Below are positions 40,883 through 49,244 of a stretch of 64,000 nt of DNA, piece after piece. The stretch comes from Lachnospiraceae bacterium (GTDB taxonomy: Bacteria; Bacillota; Clostridia; Lachnospirales; Lachnospiraceae): positions 17,096 through 81,095 of the forward strand of contig JAFQOE010000057.1 of assembly GCA_017395635.1 (NCBI GenBank), written 5' to 3'. Within the stretch, counting starts at the first letter, position 1. Each line of letters opens with the position of its first letter. Position numbers and translations under genes: made by a program. Below the pieces are notes generated by a model. The model saw only the letters and a program-made list of their open reading frames with translations. It had not been told where the DNA came from and did not search any database.

Positions 40883-40911
40883 ATTGTAGACGAATTAATA
40901 TGGAAAGTCAA
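40883..40911 (-). promoter_or_regulatory. SigA-type promoter of the T-box/thrS transcript
   Basis: Minus strand: TTGACT (40911-40906), 17-base spacer, TACAAT (40888-40883). The start would lie at about 40876, at the 5' end of the T-box. Confidence 0.7.
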
Positions 40912-40932
40912 CCTTTTCGTGTTAAAATTTTT

Positions 40933-41001
40933 GTAACTATTCAGAGCCTCATTCGAAAATGCTTCGCATTTATATCATGTGAGCTCTTGCCAAATAGTTT
41001 C
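40933..41001. repeat. Long-form palindromic repeat (best example)
   Basis: GTAACTATTCAGAGCCTC at the left, an inner GAAAATGCTTCGCATTT hairpin, and GAGCTCTTGCCAAATAGTT at the right. The outer arms pair AACTATT with AATAGTT and AGAGC with GCTCT, the inner stem AATGC with GCATT. Confidence 0.7.
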
Positions 41002-41019
41002 AAATGTAGCTATGAATGA

Positions 41020-43185
41020 TTATATAATTTTAATATAGTTTCCGGAAATCCATCCTGTATAGGTTTTGTTCTTCTTTTTGAACTGAACCTGATACCAGGT
41101 AACTCCACTTTTCTTTTTCGTTTTCAAAATGTCGACTTTTGCATTTTTCTTTAGTGTTGTCAATTTCTTTGAGTTGGCAGTCGCCTTTTTTCGTACATTT
41201 ACCTGCTTTGTCTTTATAACTTTACCTAACTTGGTAACGGTAACCTTTTTGCTGTCTACAAAGCCCTTATAAGTAACGCCATCCATCTTGTAGCTCACAT
41301 AGTACCATGTTTTCTTTTTGTAGGTGGTACTATAGATTACATTAACCTTTGCTTTTTTTGTAAGATTTACAAGTGCTGTGGAATCCACGTTAACTGTTAC
41401 ACTCTTCATTGGGGTATCCAATGTAGAGTCACCATCCGTGGAAGGTGTGGTAGTTGTATCGGCTGAGTTTTCTGGCGGAGTATTTTCTGTAGTTACATCA
41501 GTTGTCGCAGGGGTTCCTGTGATGACGTTTTCTGTAAACGTCTCAGTTGTTGTAGGGGTTTCGGTTGTGGAGTTCTCTGGTGTAGCATTTTCGGTTGCTG
41601 TCTCTGCCGTCGTACTATTTTCAGTGGTCGATTCCGTTGTTGCACTGTCATCCGGAACCATTACAATTTCGGTCTTGGTACCCGGAATGCTATCATAAAC
41701 CGGAATTTGAGACTTTGTAATAGCATTTTTGGTATACCCGGTTTTGGTATAAATGCTTTCGATCGGAGTAAATTCGCTGTAATAGTTCTTTCCGTTAATG
41801 ATTTTGTAACTGCGCATCTGATAATAGTAGCATTTACCGGCAGATAATTTTGTATTCTTGTAAGTAGTGGTAGATTTTTTGTTAATGGTCTTAATTTTTT
41901 CATAGCTACCATTTACTGTGGTTGCACGATAGATCTCATATCCGGTTATGCTGGAATCTTTTTTCCAGGAAAGCGTAATATAATTTTTGGCACGAGTTTT
42001 TGCTTTTAAAGAAACAGGTGCTTTTGGCAAAATGTCAAAACGTATATTTCGAACGTCGCAATAATTACCGATACCGGTAATAGATATGGTTGCCGTTCCA
42101 ACTTTTGTATTATTAGCATAAGAAACGATATAGTCCACATTTGGGGTAAGAGTAATACCGTTGTGTGTCACTGTTATTTCAGGAGTGATTGGTTCGCCGG
42201 TGTAAATGGAATCCTTTACTTCTGTAAAAATAGAAGTAGAAATGCTGAATGGATTTGGTGCGAAATTGTCTTCCGGTTTCGCATAGTAGAAATTCATGTC
42301 TACGTCGCCATTGATACCATTTACGGAACCTTTTTCTGAGTATTGCCAAAAGTCGAATTCTCCTGTATAGTTTGTTTCTTTGGTGTAATTAGCAAGCCAG
42401 ATGCGATATCCTGCGTCGGTAAGAGTGTCTACATTTAACTGATCTTCCAGCATGCTTTTGTTTGCGTATACCATAGGAGTAAATCCGGCTGTGGAAATTT
42501 CATTGCAAAATGCCATACATACGTCGGTTGCTTGTTGCTTGGATAACTTTGCGTTATAGAGACGTCCGCCGAGTCCGCTGTCGGTAGAAGCGTATTCAAA
42601 GTCCATAACCAGAGGCATAGAAATCTGGTAATTTCCAATTGCATTTAGTATATATTCAGCTTCTTCCATTGCTTCTGTTTCGTTGGTAGCCTGAGAAAAT
42701 ACATATACACCAACCTTGATTCCTGCGGCAATGGCATTTTGCATATTCGTTTCAAAGTAAGGGTCTTTGGTTGCATCGCTGAGAATGCCGGAAGAACCAT
42801 AACCGCGGAAGCCTACCTGGATAAATGCGTAATCGATACCGTCAGCCTTTACCTTGTTCCAATTGATTGAGCCTTGCCATCTGCTGATATCGATACCGTG
42901 TAGAATAGTCCGGTCATCAAATCGGGTTTTGTGAGTGTATTTGGCTCCGGTATAAGGACTTTTGATTTTGCGACTTCCGTAGTTATTGATTGGAAAAGTT
43001 GTTTCATAGTCCGATTCATCATAAAATTCGGATGATATAGATTGACCGGATAAACGTCCTGCACCAGGATCAAGGGTGGTGGCTTGTACCGGAATGTTGA
43101 TTGTGAATATACTTATTATAAGAATTAATACTGCAAGAATAAAATGAGTTTGTTGGTTAAGTGTAAATTTTCTTTTTGGGTTCAT
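41020..43185 (-). CDS. Secreted GH25 lysozyme with Ig/Fn3-like modules and C-terminal SH3 domains
   Basis: 721 residues. Signal peptide 1-35 (HFILAVLILIISIFTINIPVQA). The GH25 muramidase domain spans about 92-305: HGIDISRWQGSINWNKVKADGIDYAFIQVGF, MPLVMDFEYAS (catalytic Asp-x-Glu) and IWLANYTKE...FDFWQYSEKGSV...DVDMNFYY. Then come an Ig-like repeat (ITPEITVTHNGITLTPNVDYIVSY), an Fn3-like region (APVSLKAKTRAKNYITLSWKK), a Thr/Glu-rich linker (~500-590) and two bacterial SH3 modules ending in VTWYQVQFKKKNKTYTGWISGNYI. It would cleave the MurNAc-GlcNAc bond of peptidoglycan. The RBS is AAGGACTACC. No partner gene is seen. Confidence 0.9.
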   Translation of the reverse strand: MNPKRKFTLNQQTHFILAVLILIISIFTINIPVQATTLDPGAGRLSGQSISSEFYDESDYETTFPINNYGSRKIKSPYTGAKYTHKTRFDDRTILHGIDISRWQGSINWNKVKADGIDYAFIQVGFRGYGSSGILSDATKDPYFETNMQNAIAAGIKVGVYVFSQATNETEAMEEAEYILNAIGNYQISMPLVMDFEYASTDSGLGGRLYNAKLSKQQATDVCMAFCNEISTAGFTPMVYANKSMLEDQLNVDTLTDAGYRIWLANYTKETNYTGEFDFWQYSEKGSVNGINGDVDMNFYYAKPEDNFAPNPFSISTSIFTEVKDSIYTGEPITPEITVTHNGITLTPNVDYIVSYANNTKVGTATISITGIGNYCDVRNIRFDILPKAPVSLKAKTRAKNYITLSWKKDSSITGYEIYRATTVNGSYEKIKTINKKSTTTYKNTKLSAGKCYYYQMRSYKIINGKNYYSEFTPIESIYTKTGYTKNAITKSQIPVYDSIPGTKTEIVMVPDDSATTESTTENSTTAETATENATPENSTTETPTTTETFTENVITGTPATTDVTTENTPPENSADTTTTPSTDGDSTLDTPMKSVTVNVDSTALVNLTKKAKVNVIYSTTYKKKTWYYVSYKMDGVTYKGFVDSKKVTVTKLGKVIKTKQVNVRKKATANSKKLTTLKKNAKVDILKTKKKSGVTWYQVQFKKKNKTYTGWISGNYIKII

Positions 43186-43467
43186 GGGTAGTCCTTTCTA
43201 ATGTTTTCCTGATGGAATAGTATTTTGAAATTTGCTTTGTTTATAATGTAAATATAGTTAATTTCATATATTGTGAAAAACTATTTTATAATAAGATAAT
43301 AAAAGTGTCAAAAATTTCGAATAAGAATCTGAAAGGTTACAATATTTTTATTATTTTTGAAACGGGATATACTCTACAAAACCCTTATGAAATCAAGATG
43401 AAATGGGATTTTGAAAGATGCAAAAAACATATCAATAAAAAAATTTGAAAAAATTTTAAAAAAGTAC
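43186..43467. other. AT-rich intergenic gap between GH25 and tRNA-Lys
   Basis: About 280 bases, strongly A/T, carrying promoters for the divergent units. No RNA fold or reading frame worth naming. Confidence 0.4.
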
Positions 43468-43496
43468 TTGCATTTTGTTTTCGTATGATATATAAT
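43468..43496 (+). promoter_or_regulatory. Promoter of tRNA-Lys
   Basis: TTGCAT (43468-43473), 17-base spacer, TATAAT (43491-43496), 36 bases before the tRNA. Confidence 0.7.
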
Positions 43497-43532
43497 CGTC
43501 ATTGTTGTTGAGGAAAACAACGAACTGAATAC

Positions 43533-43605
43533 GGGCCGCTAGCTCATTTGGTAGAGCACCTGACTCTTAATCAGGGTGTGCGGGGTTCGAGCCCCCGGCG
43601 GCCCA
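43533..43605 (+). tRNA. tRNA-Lys (anticodon CTT)
   Basis: 73-base cloverleaf. The acceptor GGGCCGC (43533-43539) pairs with GCGGCCC (43598-43604), discriminator A. The D arm is GCTCATTTGGTAGAGC, the anticodon arm CCTGA-CTCTTAA-TCAGG (anticodon CTT) and the T arm GGGGTTCGAGCCCC. CCA is not encoded, so it must be added. A terminator follows. Confidence 0.97.
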
Positions 43606-43611
43606 CTATCG

Positions 43612-43655
43612 AGGAACTAATTTGATGTGAACACATTGGGTTGGTTCTTTTTGTG
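43612..43655 (+). terminator. Terminator of tRNA-Lys
   Basis: GAACTAATTTGATGTG pairs with CACATTGGGTTGGTTC (43614-43647, G-T pairs), then TTTTT. The T-run merges into the structured repeat copy 3. Confidence 0.75.
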
Positions 43656-43826
43656 TTAACAGTGAGCCATGCGAATGCCGAAGGTATTCGGGATACAAGA
43701 TAAAGGACGGGTTATGAAATGCTTGCATTTCAGAGCCTGTCCTTTTCTTGTATCAAGAATGCACGTTAGTGCATTCATATGGCGAACGTCCATCACTGAG
43801 CAAGCCGTGCTTGCGATGTGTGTGCA
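43648..43826. repeat. Structured repeat element, copy 3 (expanded)
   Basis: TTTTTGTGTTAACAGTGAGCCA, then a long nested stem, then TATGGCGAACGTCCATCACTGAG, then GCAAG-CCGT-GCTTGC-GATGTGTG. The nested stem contains GATACAAGA/TCTTGTATC and an inner GAAATG-CTTG-CATTTC. It shares conserved blocks with copies 1 and 2, while its stems have different sequence. The remainder of the gap to 44030 holds the promoter below. Confidence 0.7.
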
Positions 43827-43928
43827 GCTTGCTGGGCTTTGTTCTGCGAAGTAAAATCAAATATCTAATCTGTTAAATTACTATTGAAAATACAGCCGGA
43901 TTGGGGGAGTTACGAGTTCATTTTTCAA

Positions 43929-43957
43929 TTGAAAAGAACACAGAAAAGAAGTATAAT
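43929..43957 (+). promoter_or_regulatory. Promoter of the secreted-protein pair
   Basis: TTGAAA (43929-43934), 17-base spacer, TATAAT (43952-43957). Its spacer ACACAGAAAAGAAG resembles the sequence before the -10 at 28944. Confidence 0.65.
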
Positions 43958-44030
43958 TATCTACGGTAGAAAATGTTAAAATTCGGGTTTTGATATTTTT
44001 TAACTAATACATTTTAGGAGGGTTATTTTT

Positions 44031-45416
44031 ATGAAAAGATTCGAGAGAACCATGAAAACGGTTGTTGCAATGCTGTCTTTTTGTTTGGTATTTGTATTAA
44101 GCATTACATCAGAAGCGGCAAAGTATCAGCCAAATGTAACGTATATTGATCCACAGGTTGATTCTAAGGATCAATATTATTCAACAACGAAGATGCGTAT
44201 GAGTACGTATGAAGACAGAAATGTTCGGGTAATTTATCCTAAGGACGCAAAGATTGCTGTTTCTACTAGTAAGAAAGATTTACAGGCAATGATTACGTAC
44301 AAATGTAACGAGTTGAATCCACACGCAACAGGCAAGAAGGTATATGTAGTACCGAATGGTAAGAGTATATATGATTATGAAGAGTATGAAACGTTATATC
44401 TTGATAAAGATAACAATCGTTTGTACTATAATACTAGCCAATATGACGATGTTACAGGGAAGTATATCGAAACAAAGGTATATCCATCGTCTATGAGAGT
44501 TTATATGAAGTTGGCGGGTAACGATGATTATTATAGATATTATCTATATTATGATGAAACTCAAAAAACATATTATGTATATGATTATGATGAGGATCTT
44601 GAGGAATCTGTGAAAAAGAATATTTCATTAGACTGGTTGGAGTGGGATTGTTATTATACGGATGACAAGGGAAACAGAAAATCGTTGGATAAAGATAATT
44701 TGGGATACTACTATCGTGATTACAGTGTAACTGTTTATGAGAATGAACAGACTGTGAGATATGACGATGGTAAGACACCAGATTATGAATATGCCGTTGC
44801 CGACATTCAGTTGACTTCAACGAAAAAAGGTACTTATAAGTTGTATGTAACAGTGAATGGTAAGAAGTCTACACTTACGGTATATGTAAATCCTTATGGT
44901 GATCGTACATATACAAGTGTGAAATTAGACAAGAATACAGTTAAAAGTGTCAATTTGAAAGAAACAGCTAATGACTATACTTATACAGAGATAGAAGATT
45001 ATCAAGTTAAGAATACATTAAAAACTGCAAAGTTAAGCTTGAAAGCAAACAAAGGTATTAAGATTACAGGTGTTGTAACAGCATATTTGGATAAGGATGG
45101 TAAGGCATGCTACAAAAAGACAAAGAATAACAAAAAGATTAATTTGTCACAGGCGTATGATTATTCATATAATTATGTAGGAAAAGGTTCGTATACCTCA
45201 AAGTCAGCTAACAGAAAGACGTTTTTGTTTATTTCTTATCAGGATAGCTATTTAAAGACTTCTTACACATATTCAGTTGTTACTAAGCATGGTGTGAAGC
45301 AGGTTAAAGAAGTATATAAGGCAGCTAACGGAAAGAGTTATACACGTTATTATGACTATGGAGAGTATGGAAATAATAAAGTTGCTTCAAGTGTAATCAC
45401 ATTGTGGTCGAATTAA
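44031..45416 (+). CDS. Secreted Tyr/Lys/Asp-rich protein of unknown function (paralogue 1)
   Basis: 461 residues, signal peptide 1-30 (TVVAMLSFCLVFVLSITSEAA). The mature protein is very rich in Tyr, Lys and Asp, with two or three Ig-like beta repeats (ADIQLTSTKKGTYKLYVTVNGKKSTLTVYV). There is no sortase motif, wall-binding domain or transmembrane tail. A ~60-residue module from about residue 300 (TSVKLDKNTVKSVNLK ... AKLSLKANKGIKITGVVTAYLDKDGK) aligns with the downstream protein. RBS TTAGGAGGGTTATTTTT. The downstream gene starts 26 bases after its stop, so they are co-transcribed. Function not recognised. Confidence 0.75.
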   Translation: MKRFERTMKTVVAMLSFCLVFVLSITSEAAKYQPNVTYIDPQVDSKDQYYSTTKMRMSTYEDRNVRVIYPKDAKIAVSTSKKDLQAMITYKCNELNPHATGKKVYVVPNGKSIYDYEEYETLYLDKDNNRLYYNTSQYDDVTGKYIETKVYPSSMRVYMKLAGNDDYYRYYLYYDETQKTYYVYDYDEDLEESVKKNISLDWLEWDCYYTDDKGNRKSLDKDNLGYYYRDYSVTVYENEQTVRYDDGKTPDYEYAVADIQLTSTKKGTYKLYVTVNGKKSTLTVYVNPYGDRTYTSVKLDKNTVKSVNLKETANDYTYTEIEDYQVKNTLKTAKLSLKANKGIKITGVVTAYLDKDGKACYKKTKNNKKINLSQAYDYSYNYVGKGSYTSKSANRKTFLFISYQDSYLKTSYTYSVVTKHGVKQVKEVYKAANGKSYTRYYDYGEYGNNKVASSVITLWSN

Positions 45417-45441
45417 TCATTGTTGGAAAGGGGAATAGAAT

Positions 45442-47055
45442 ATGCGTTTATTGGATAAGGTAAAAAAGATTACGTATACAGCATTCGCGGTTCTTGCAAT
45501 TGGTGCAGTAACAGCAAGTGGCGTGGATGTTCAGGCTAAGACGGTTAATCAGCCAACTCACAAAAGTAAAAAAGTATATACGGTTGGCGATAAAGACAAC
45601 TATAGTTTGTATGATGCAACTAATTTAAAGATTAACGGAAAGAATTATAGCAAGGCCAAGAAAAAAGTAAAGACTATACAGACAGCGAAGAATGAGCAGG
45701 CATATAAGTCATATACCGGATCATATACGAATTATTTGGATGATTCTGTAGTATACGATACAGAAGATAATTTACAGCAGAAAGAGAACTACAAGTATAT
45801 CAGTACATATGACTATTCTTTTGTTTTCTTGAAAGCCGGAACATATAAGATTTCATATGACAAATACGAGTCTGGTGATGATATAGTTGAAAAAAGTCAG
45901 GATGGTAAGACAGAGACGGTAACAAAGGTATTGGAAAAGACTCACTACGAGGATACAATTAAGGTTGTAGACACAACTAATCCGATTAAGAAGCTTTCTT
46001 TGGGTAAGTCGAGTGTATCTTATACTGTTAAAAAGAGTGGAACTAAGACAACAACTAAGAAAGTCGTGAAGAATCGTTATTTGACAGGTAAGAATGGAAA
46101 GCTTACATTTAGTATGAATTCCGGTTATAAGTTAACTAGTGCTTATGTTGTTACAAGAAATGCAGAAGGTAATATTGTGGTTTCTTCAACAGGTAATAAG
46201 AAAAATGTTACATATAGTGTTGGTAAGTATACCAATAATGAAACTTATGATAAGATTGTTCAGGATCCTGTTACAGGTAAGGATCAGTATGTGGTAGATG
46301 AGAAGGGCTATTCTACATTGGTGAAAGCACCTGTAGTTGTTAGTGAAGCGGCTAACAAGTACAAAGAGACAACGATTGTTTATGGATATAAAGATTCCTT
46401 TACAGGAAATTATACGAATTATTCAATTGGACAAAAGACAGTGTATATTCCGAATAGAGACAAAGATGGTGAGCTCATGTATCAGAAGGATGCCGATGGA
46501 AAATATATTAGAGATGAAAAGGGTGACAGACTTCCAGTTGTGACAACTGTACAGGCAACTACTATTGTGACAACATATCCGACCCAGAAACGTGTAGATG
46601 GTCAGTATAAGACGGTAGAAAGAGTATATGAGACAGTGATTTTACCAACTGACAAGACATTATATGATGGTTCTGAGTATTGGCGTGATGCAAAAGGTAA
46701 GGCAGATACTCGTTATTCGGGTGATTATCACGAAGTATCATTGGCGGGTGTAGTACGTACGGTTATGCTTGCGAATGGATCTTATGTAACTAATCCGGAA
46801 TATTTAAGAAAATTCTATTCTAGTAGTTATGCAGGTAAATGGCAGGTATATGATGCGTCTATGGATACTAATAAGGTGAAGTATTACGATAATGATGACT
46901 ATTATGACATAGATTTAAATACCGGCGAAAAAACAACTCGTTATGTATATGTATATGATTTAGATGCGGATGGAGATAGAATACCAAATCATGAGAATTT
47001 GAATGTAATTTCGTTAGGTGGAGCAGGCGGAACATGTACATTCAAAGCAAAATAA
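45442..47055 (+). CDS. Secreted Tyr/Lys-rich protein of unknown function (paralogue 2)
   Basis: 537 residues, signal peptide 1-31 (TYTAFAVLAIGAVTASGVDVQA). Composition and one module resemble the upstream gene: KKLSLGKSSVSYTVKKSG ... KNGKLTFSMNSGYKLTSAYVVTRNAEGN. An Ig-like domain (FLKAGTYKISYDKYESGDD) and repeats of 'Y..K.....T.VVTT' follow. The tail has YDLDADGDRIPNHENL, a DxDxDG-type calcium-like loop. RBS GGAAAGGGG; the terminator follows at 47092. Likely secreted surface or matrix protein; function not recognised. Confidence 0.75.
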   Translation: MRLLDKVKKITYTAFAVLAIGAVTASGVDVQAKTVNQPTHKSKKVYTVGDKDNYSLYDATNLKINGKNYSKAKKKVKTIQTAKNEQAYKSYTGSYTNYLDDSVVYDTEDNLQQKENYKYISTYDYSFVFLKAGTYKISYDKYESGDDIVEKSQDGKTETVTKVLEKTHYEDTIKVVDTTNPIKKLSLGKSSVSYTVKKSGTKTTTKKVVKNRYLTGKNGKLTFSMNSGYKLTSAYVVTRNAEGNIVVSSTGNKKNVTYSVGKYTNNETYDKIVQDPVTGKDQYVVDEKGYSTLVKAPVVVSEAANKYKETTIVYGYKDSFTGNYTNYSIGQKTVYIPNRDKDGELMYQKDADGKYIRDEKGDRLPVVTTVQATTIVTTYPTQKRVDGQYKTVERVYETVILPTDKTLYDGSEYWRDAKGKADTRYSGDYHEVSLAGVVRTVMLANGSYVTNPEYLRKFYSSSYAGKWQVYDASMDTNKVKYYDNDDYYDIDLNTGEKTTRYVYVYDLDADGDRIPNHENLNVISLGGAGGTCTFKAK

Positions 47056-47091
47056 TGCATTGTGAAAAACTGTATTAATGTAATAAAAATG

Positions 47092-47124
47092 AACCACCGG
47101 CTTTGAAGTCGGTGGTTTTTTATA
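47092..47124 (+). terminator. Terminator of the secreted-protein pair
   Basis: AACCACCG (47092-47099)/CGGTGGTT (47110-47117), then TTTTTTA. Confidence 0.88.
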
Positions 47125-47161
47125 ATATAGGAAATTCCTCTGTGAGGAACATCCTATATCA

Positions 47162-47257
47162 TAAAAAATGCTCCTCAAGGAGGCGCAGCTCGCGGAAAAG
47201 AAATATGTTCTTTGGACACCGCTCGCGCGAAGAGTTTGCAAGCAAACTCTTTGTTCT
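47162..47257. repeat. ~95-bp repeat, copy B (reverse of 40398-40502)
   Basis: AAAAAATGCTCCTCAAGG, GCAGCTCGCGG, AAAGAAATATGTTCTTTGGACACC, GCTCGCGCG and AGAGTTTGCAAGCAAACTCT. Reverse-complement identity to copy A is high over about 95 bases. Preceded by a TAGGAAATTCCTC...GAGGAACATCCTA structure. Confidence 0.7.
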
Positions 47258-47273
47258 TATTTAATTATATGAG

Positions 47274-48884
47274 TTATCCAAGAGAAGCAAACAATGCAGC
47301 AATTTCGTCTGCGGATAATTGTTTATTAGGATCATCTGTAATAGTAGGTGCGCTTACCGGTTCCGGAGCAGCTTTTGCAATTGCCTCATCCATTCGTTTT
47401 TCCTCATCGGAAGTATCTTTCTTTGGAGCAGGTTCTGCAGAAGCAAACAATGCAGCAATCTCATCTGCGGATAATTGCTTGTTAGGATCATCCGTAATGG
47501 TTGGTTCCGGTGTGACTTCTACAGGTTTTTCTTCTTTTTTAGGTGCCGGATCTGCTGCGGCAAATAGTGCAGCGATTTCATCAGCTGATAACTGTTTGTT
47601 TGGATCCTCATTTAAATCCCCAATGGTCATTGGCTCTTTCTCTTCTCTGTATTCATCGGATTTGCCCACAACCGTAAAGGTTGGAGTAAATGGTTTTTCT
47701 TCCTCGATTTCCGGCTCGGTTTCTTTCTTTGGAGCAGGTTCTGCTGCGGCAAATAATGCAGCAATTTCATCGGCAGAAAGCTGTTTGTTAGGATCTTCGG
47801 TAACTGGTGTTAGTGCAACCGGTTCTTCAATCGGTGAATTATCAACGGCTATTTCTTCTGTTGGTTCTTCAAAAATAGGTTCCTCAATAGCTACTTCGTC
47901 GATAGTTAATGGTTCTATCATTGTTTCGGTTGTTGCTGTTTCTTCCGCGATAATCGTTTCTGTAGTTTCTTCGGCAGTCACTGTTTCCATTGCTTCTTCT
48001 GCAATGGGTGTTTCACTAAAGAAAGCTGCCATTTCCTCGTTAGAAAGTAAATCATCCATGGAAGCTGTAAAGGTATCATCTGTTTCAGAAGGCGTTTCAG
48101 TAACTTCTGCGACAGGAGAGACAGGTTCTGCCGTTTGCATAACTGATTCTGCAATTGGTTTGCTTACTATAGGAGGCGTAGGTTGTACCGGTGGAGCTTG
48201 CACTACATTATGAACAGGAACCTGAAAATTCTGAATGTTGTTGGAAATGTTCTGTAATTCATGTGCGACATTATTAAGTTGAAGACTTAAACTTTGATCC
48301 GGAATAGTAGGTTGTGCTTTTAAGTAATTCACGATATCTTCTAAAGCCTCTACCATTTCTTTGTTGTCCGGTTGTAACTGATCAAAGCCCTGAATCATAG
48401 TGTCGCTTAACTGGCTACGCAATTCTTTGATAGTAGAAATGACCTTGGTTGTATTGGATTGGTCATACTTAATCATAAGTTTGGTTGCCTTGTTCTGTGC
48501 GCTAGAGATGGAAGACAAATTCTTGTAAAGTGTTTCCTGACTTTCGATATAATTATTCTCCAATGTAGCAACTGCCTGAGCAGCCTGTTTGGTGTAGAGG
48601 AAAGTTGCCTTGCCAAGTTGAGATTGAGTACCACTCATCGTCTCTAATTGCTCAGAAATATCATCAATATATTCTTTTAACTGGTTATTCATGGCCTTAC
48701 TTTTGGCAATGTTAAATGCAATAACATTCTGTGTTAACAGATAAGCACAAATCAGGAAAACCATACTCATTCCCATGACGGCAAAAATGATGTCATGATA
48801 TATAATGAGTGTATAAATTAAAGCAATTCCTGAAATAAGAGTTGTGAGCACGGATAGTGCTAATTTGTTTTCCTGTTTGTTCAT
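47274..48884 (-). CDS. Membrane coiled-coil protein with repeated FliM-like LSADEIAALF peptides
   Basis: 536 residues. Two hydrophobic segments lie at about 10-28 and 32-52. A long helical/coiled-coil region (about 60-230; KEYIDDISEQLETMSGTQSQLGK) follows, then a Glu/Thr/Pro-rich linker. The C-terminal half has four near-identical peptides, NKQLSADEIAALFAAAEPA, NKQLSADEIAALFAAADPA, NKQLSADEIAALFASAEPA and NKQLSADEIAALFASLG, plus a degenerate LLSNEEMAAFFS. The motif LSxDEIxxLF resembles the N-terminal CheY-binding peptide of FliM (LSQDEIDALL). Start at 48884, RBS GGTGGAGGTACTTAGTCT. Convergent with no neighbour, divergent from a chemoreceptor gene. Function unknown; multivalent binding of a CheY-like protein is inference. 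Confidence 0.8.
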   Translation of the reverse strand: MNKQENKLALSVLTTLISGIALIYTLIIYHDIIFAVMGMSMVFLICAYLLTQNVIAFNIAKSKAMNNQLKEYIDDISEQLETMSGTQSQLGKATFLYTKQAAQAVATLENNYIESQETLYKNLSSISSAQNKATKLMIKYDQSNTTKVISTIKELRSQLSDTMIQGFDQLQPDNKEMVEALEDIVNYLKAQPTIPDQSLSLQLNNVAHELQNISNNIQNFQVPVHNVVQAPPVQPTPPIVSKPIAESVMQTAEPVSPVAEVTETPSETDDTFTASMDDLLSNEEMAAFFSETPIAEEAMETVTAEETTETIIAEETATTETMIEPLTIDEVAIEEPIFEEPTEEIAVDNSPIEEPVALTPVTEDPNKQLSADEIAALFAAAEPAPKKETEPEIEEEKPFTPTFTVVGKSDEYREEKEPMTIGDLNEDPNKQLSADEIAALFAAADPAPKKEEKPVEVTPEPTITDDPNKQLSADEIAALFASAEPAPKKDTSDEEKRMDEAIAKAAPEPVSAPTITDDPNKQLSADEIAALFASLG

Positions 48885-49244
48885 AGACTAAGTACCTCCA
48901 CCTGATAACTTCCCCAATATATATACCGGCATGAGCCGGTTCAAATTCCCTATAACAATCGAAAAAAGCACGTTTCAATTCTGTATGTTGTAGTTGTCTG
49001 AAAATATACAAAATATAAGGATTTTTGTCATTATATTATACAACAAAAGAAAGGTTTCGTAAAGGAAAATTATGTAAACATAAGGTTATAAACAAAGAGA
49101 AAAGGATGGAAAATGATATGGTTATAAATATTGTTTCGTATATATGATATTTTGTTTTTTGGAAAGCTAATTATAGTGTTTAAGTGGTAATTGATAGAAG
49201 GTTGTGTTAAAATGGAATATAGTATTTTAGGCAGGAGGTAGTAT
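48885..49244. other. Divergent promoter region
   Basis: 360 AT-rich bases between the LSADEIAALF gene (minus) and the chemoreceptor gene (plus). A CCGGC-ATGA-GCCGG hairpin lies near 48926-48940. I see no SigD-type TAAA-N15-GCCGATAA promoter, and no RNA gene. Confidence 0.4.

Noticed and set aside
41378..41698. 106-codon plus-strand frame opposite the GH25 linker
   Set aside because: Antisense to a Thr-rich linker, which gives Val/Ser-rich shadow frames.
43669..43854. 61-codon plus-strand frame after tRNA-Lys
   Set aside because: Entirely inside structured repeat copy 3.
47212..48213. 333-codon reading frame antisense to the LSADEIAALF gene
   Set aside because: Low-complexity Ser/Ala/Val sequence that mirrors the repeats of the minus-strand gene; no RBS; starts inside repeat copy B.
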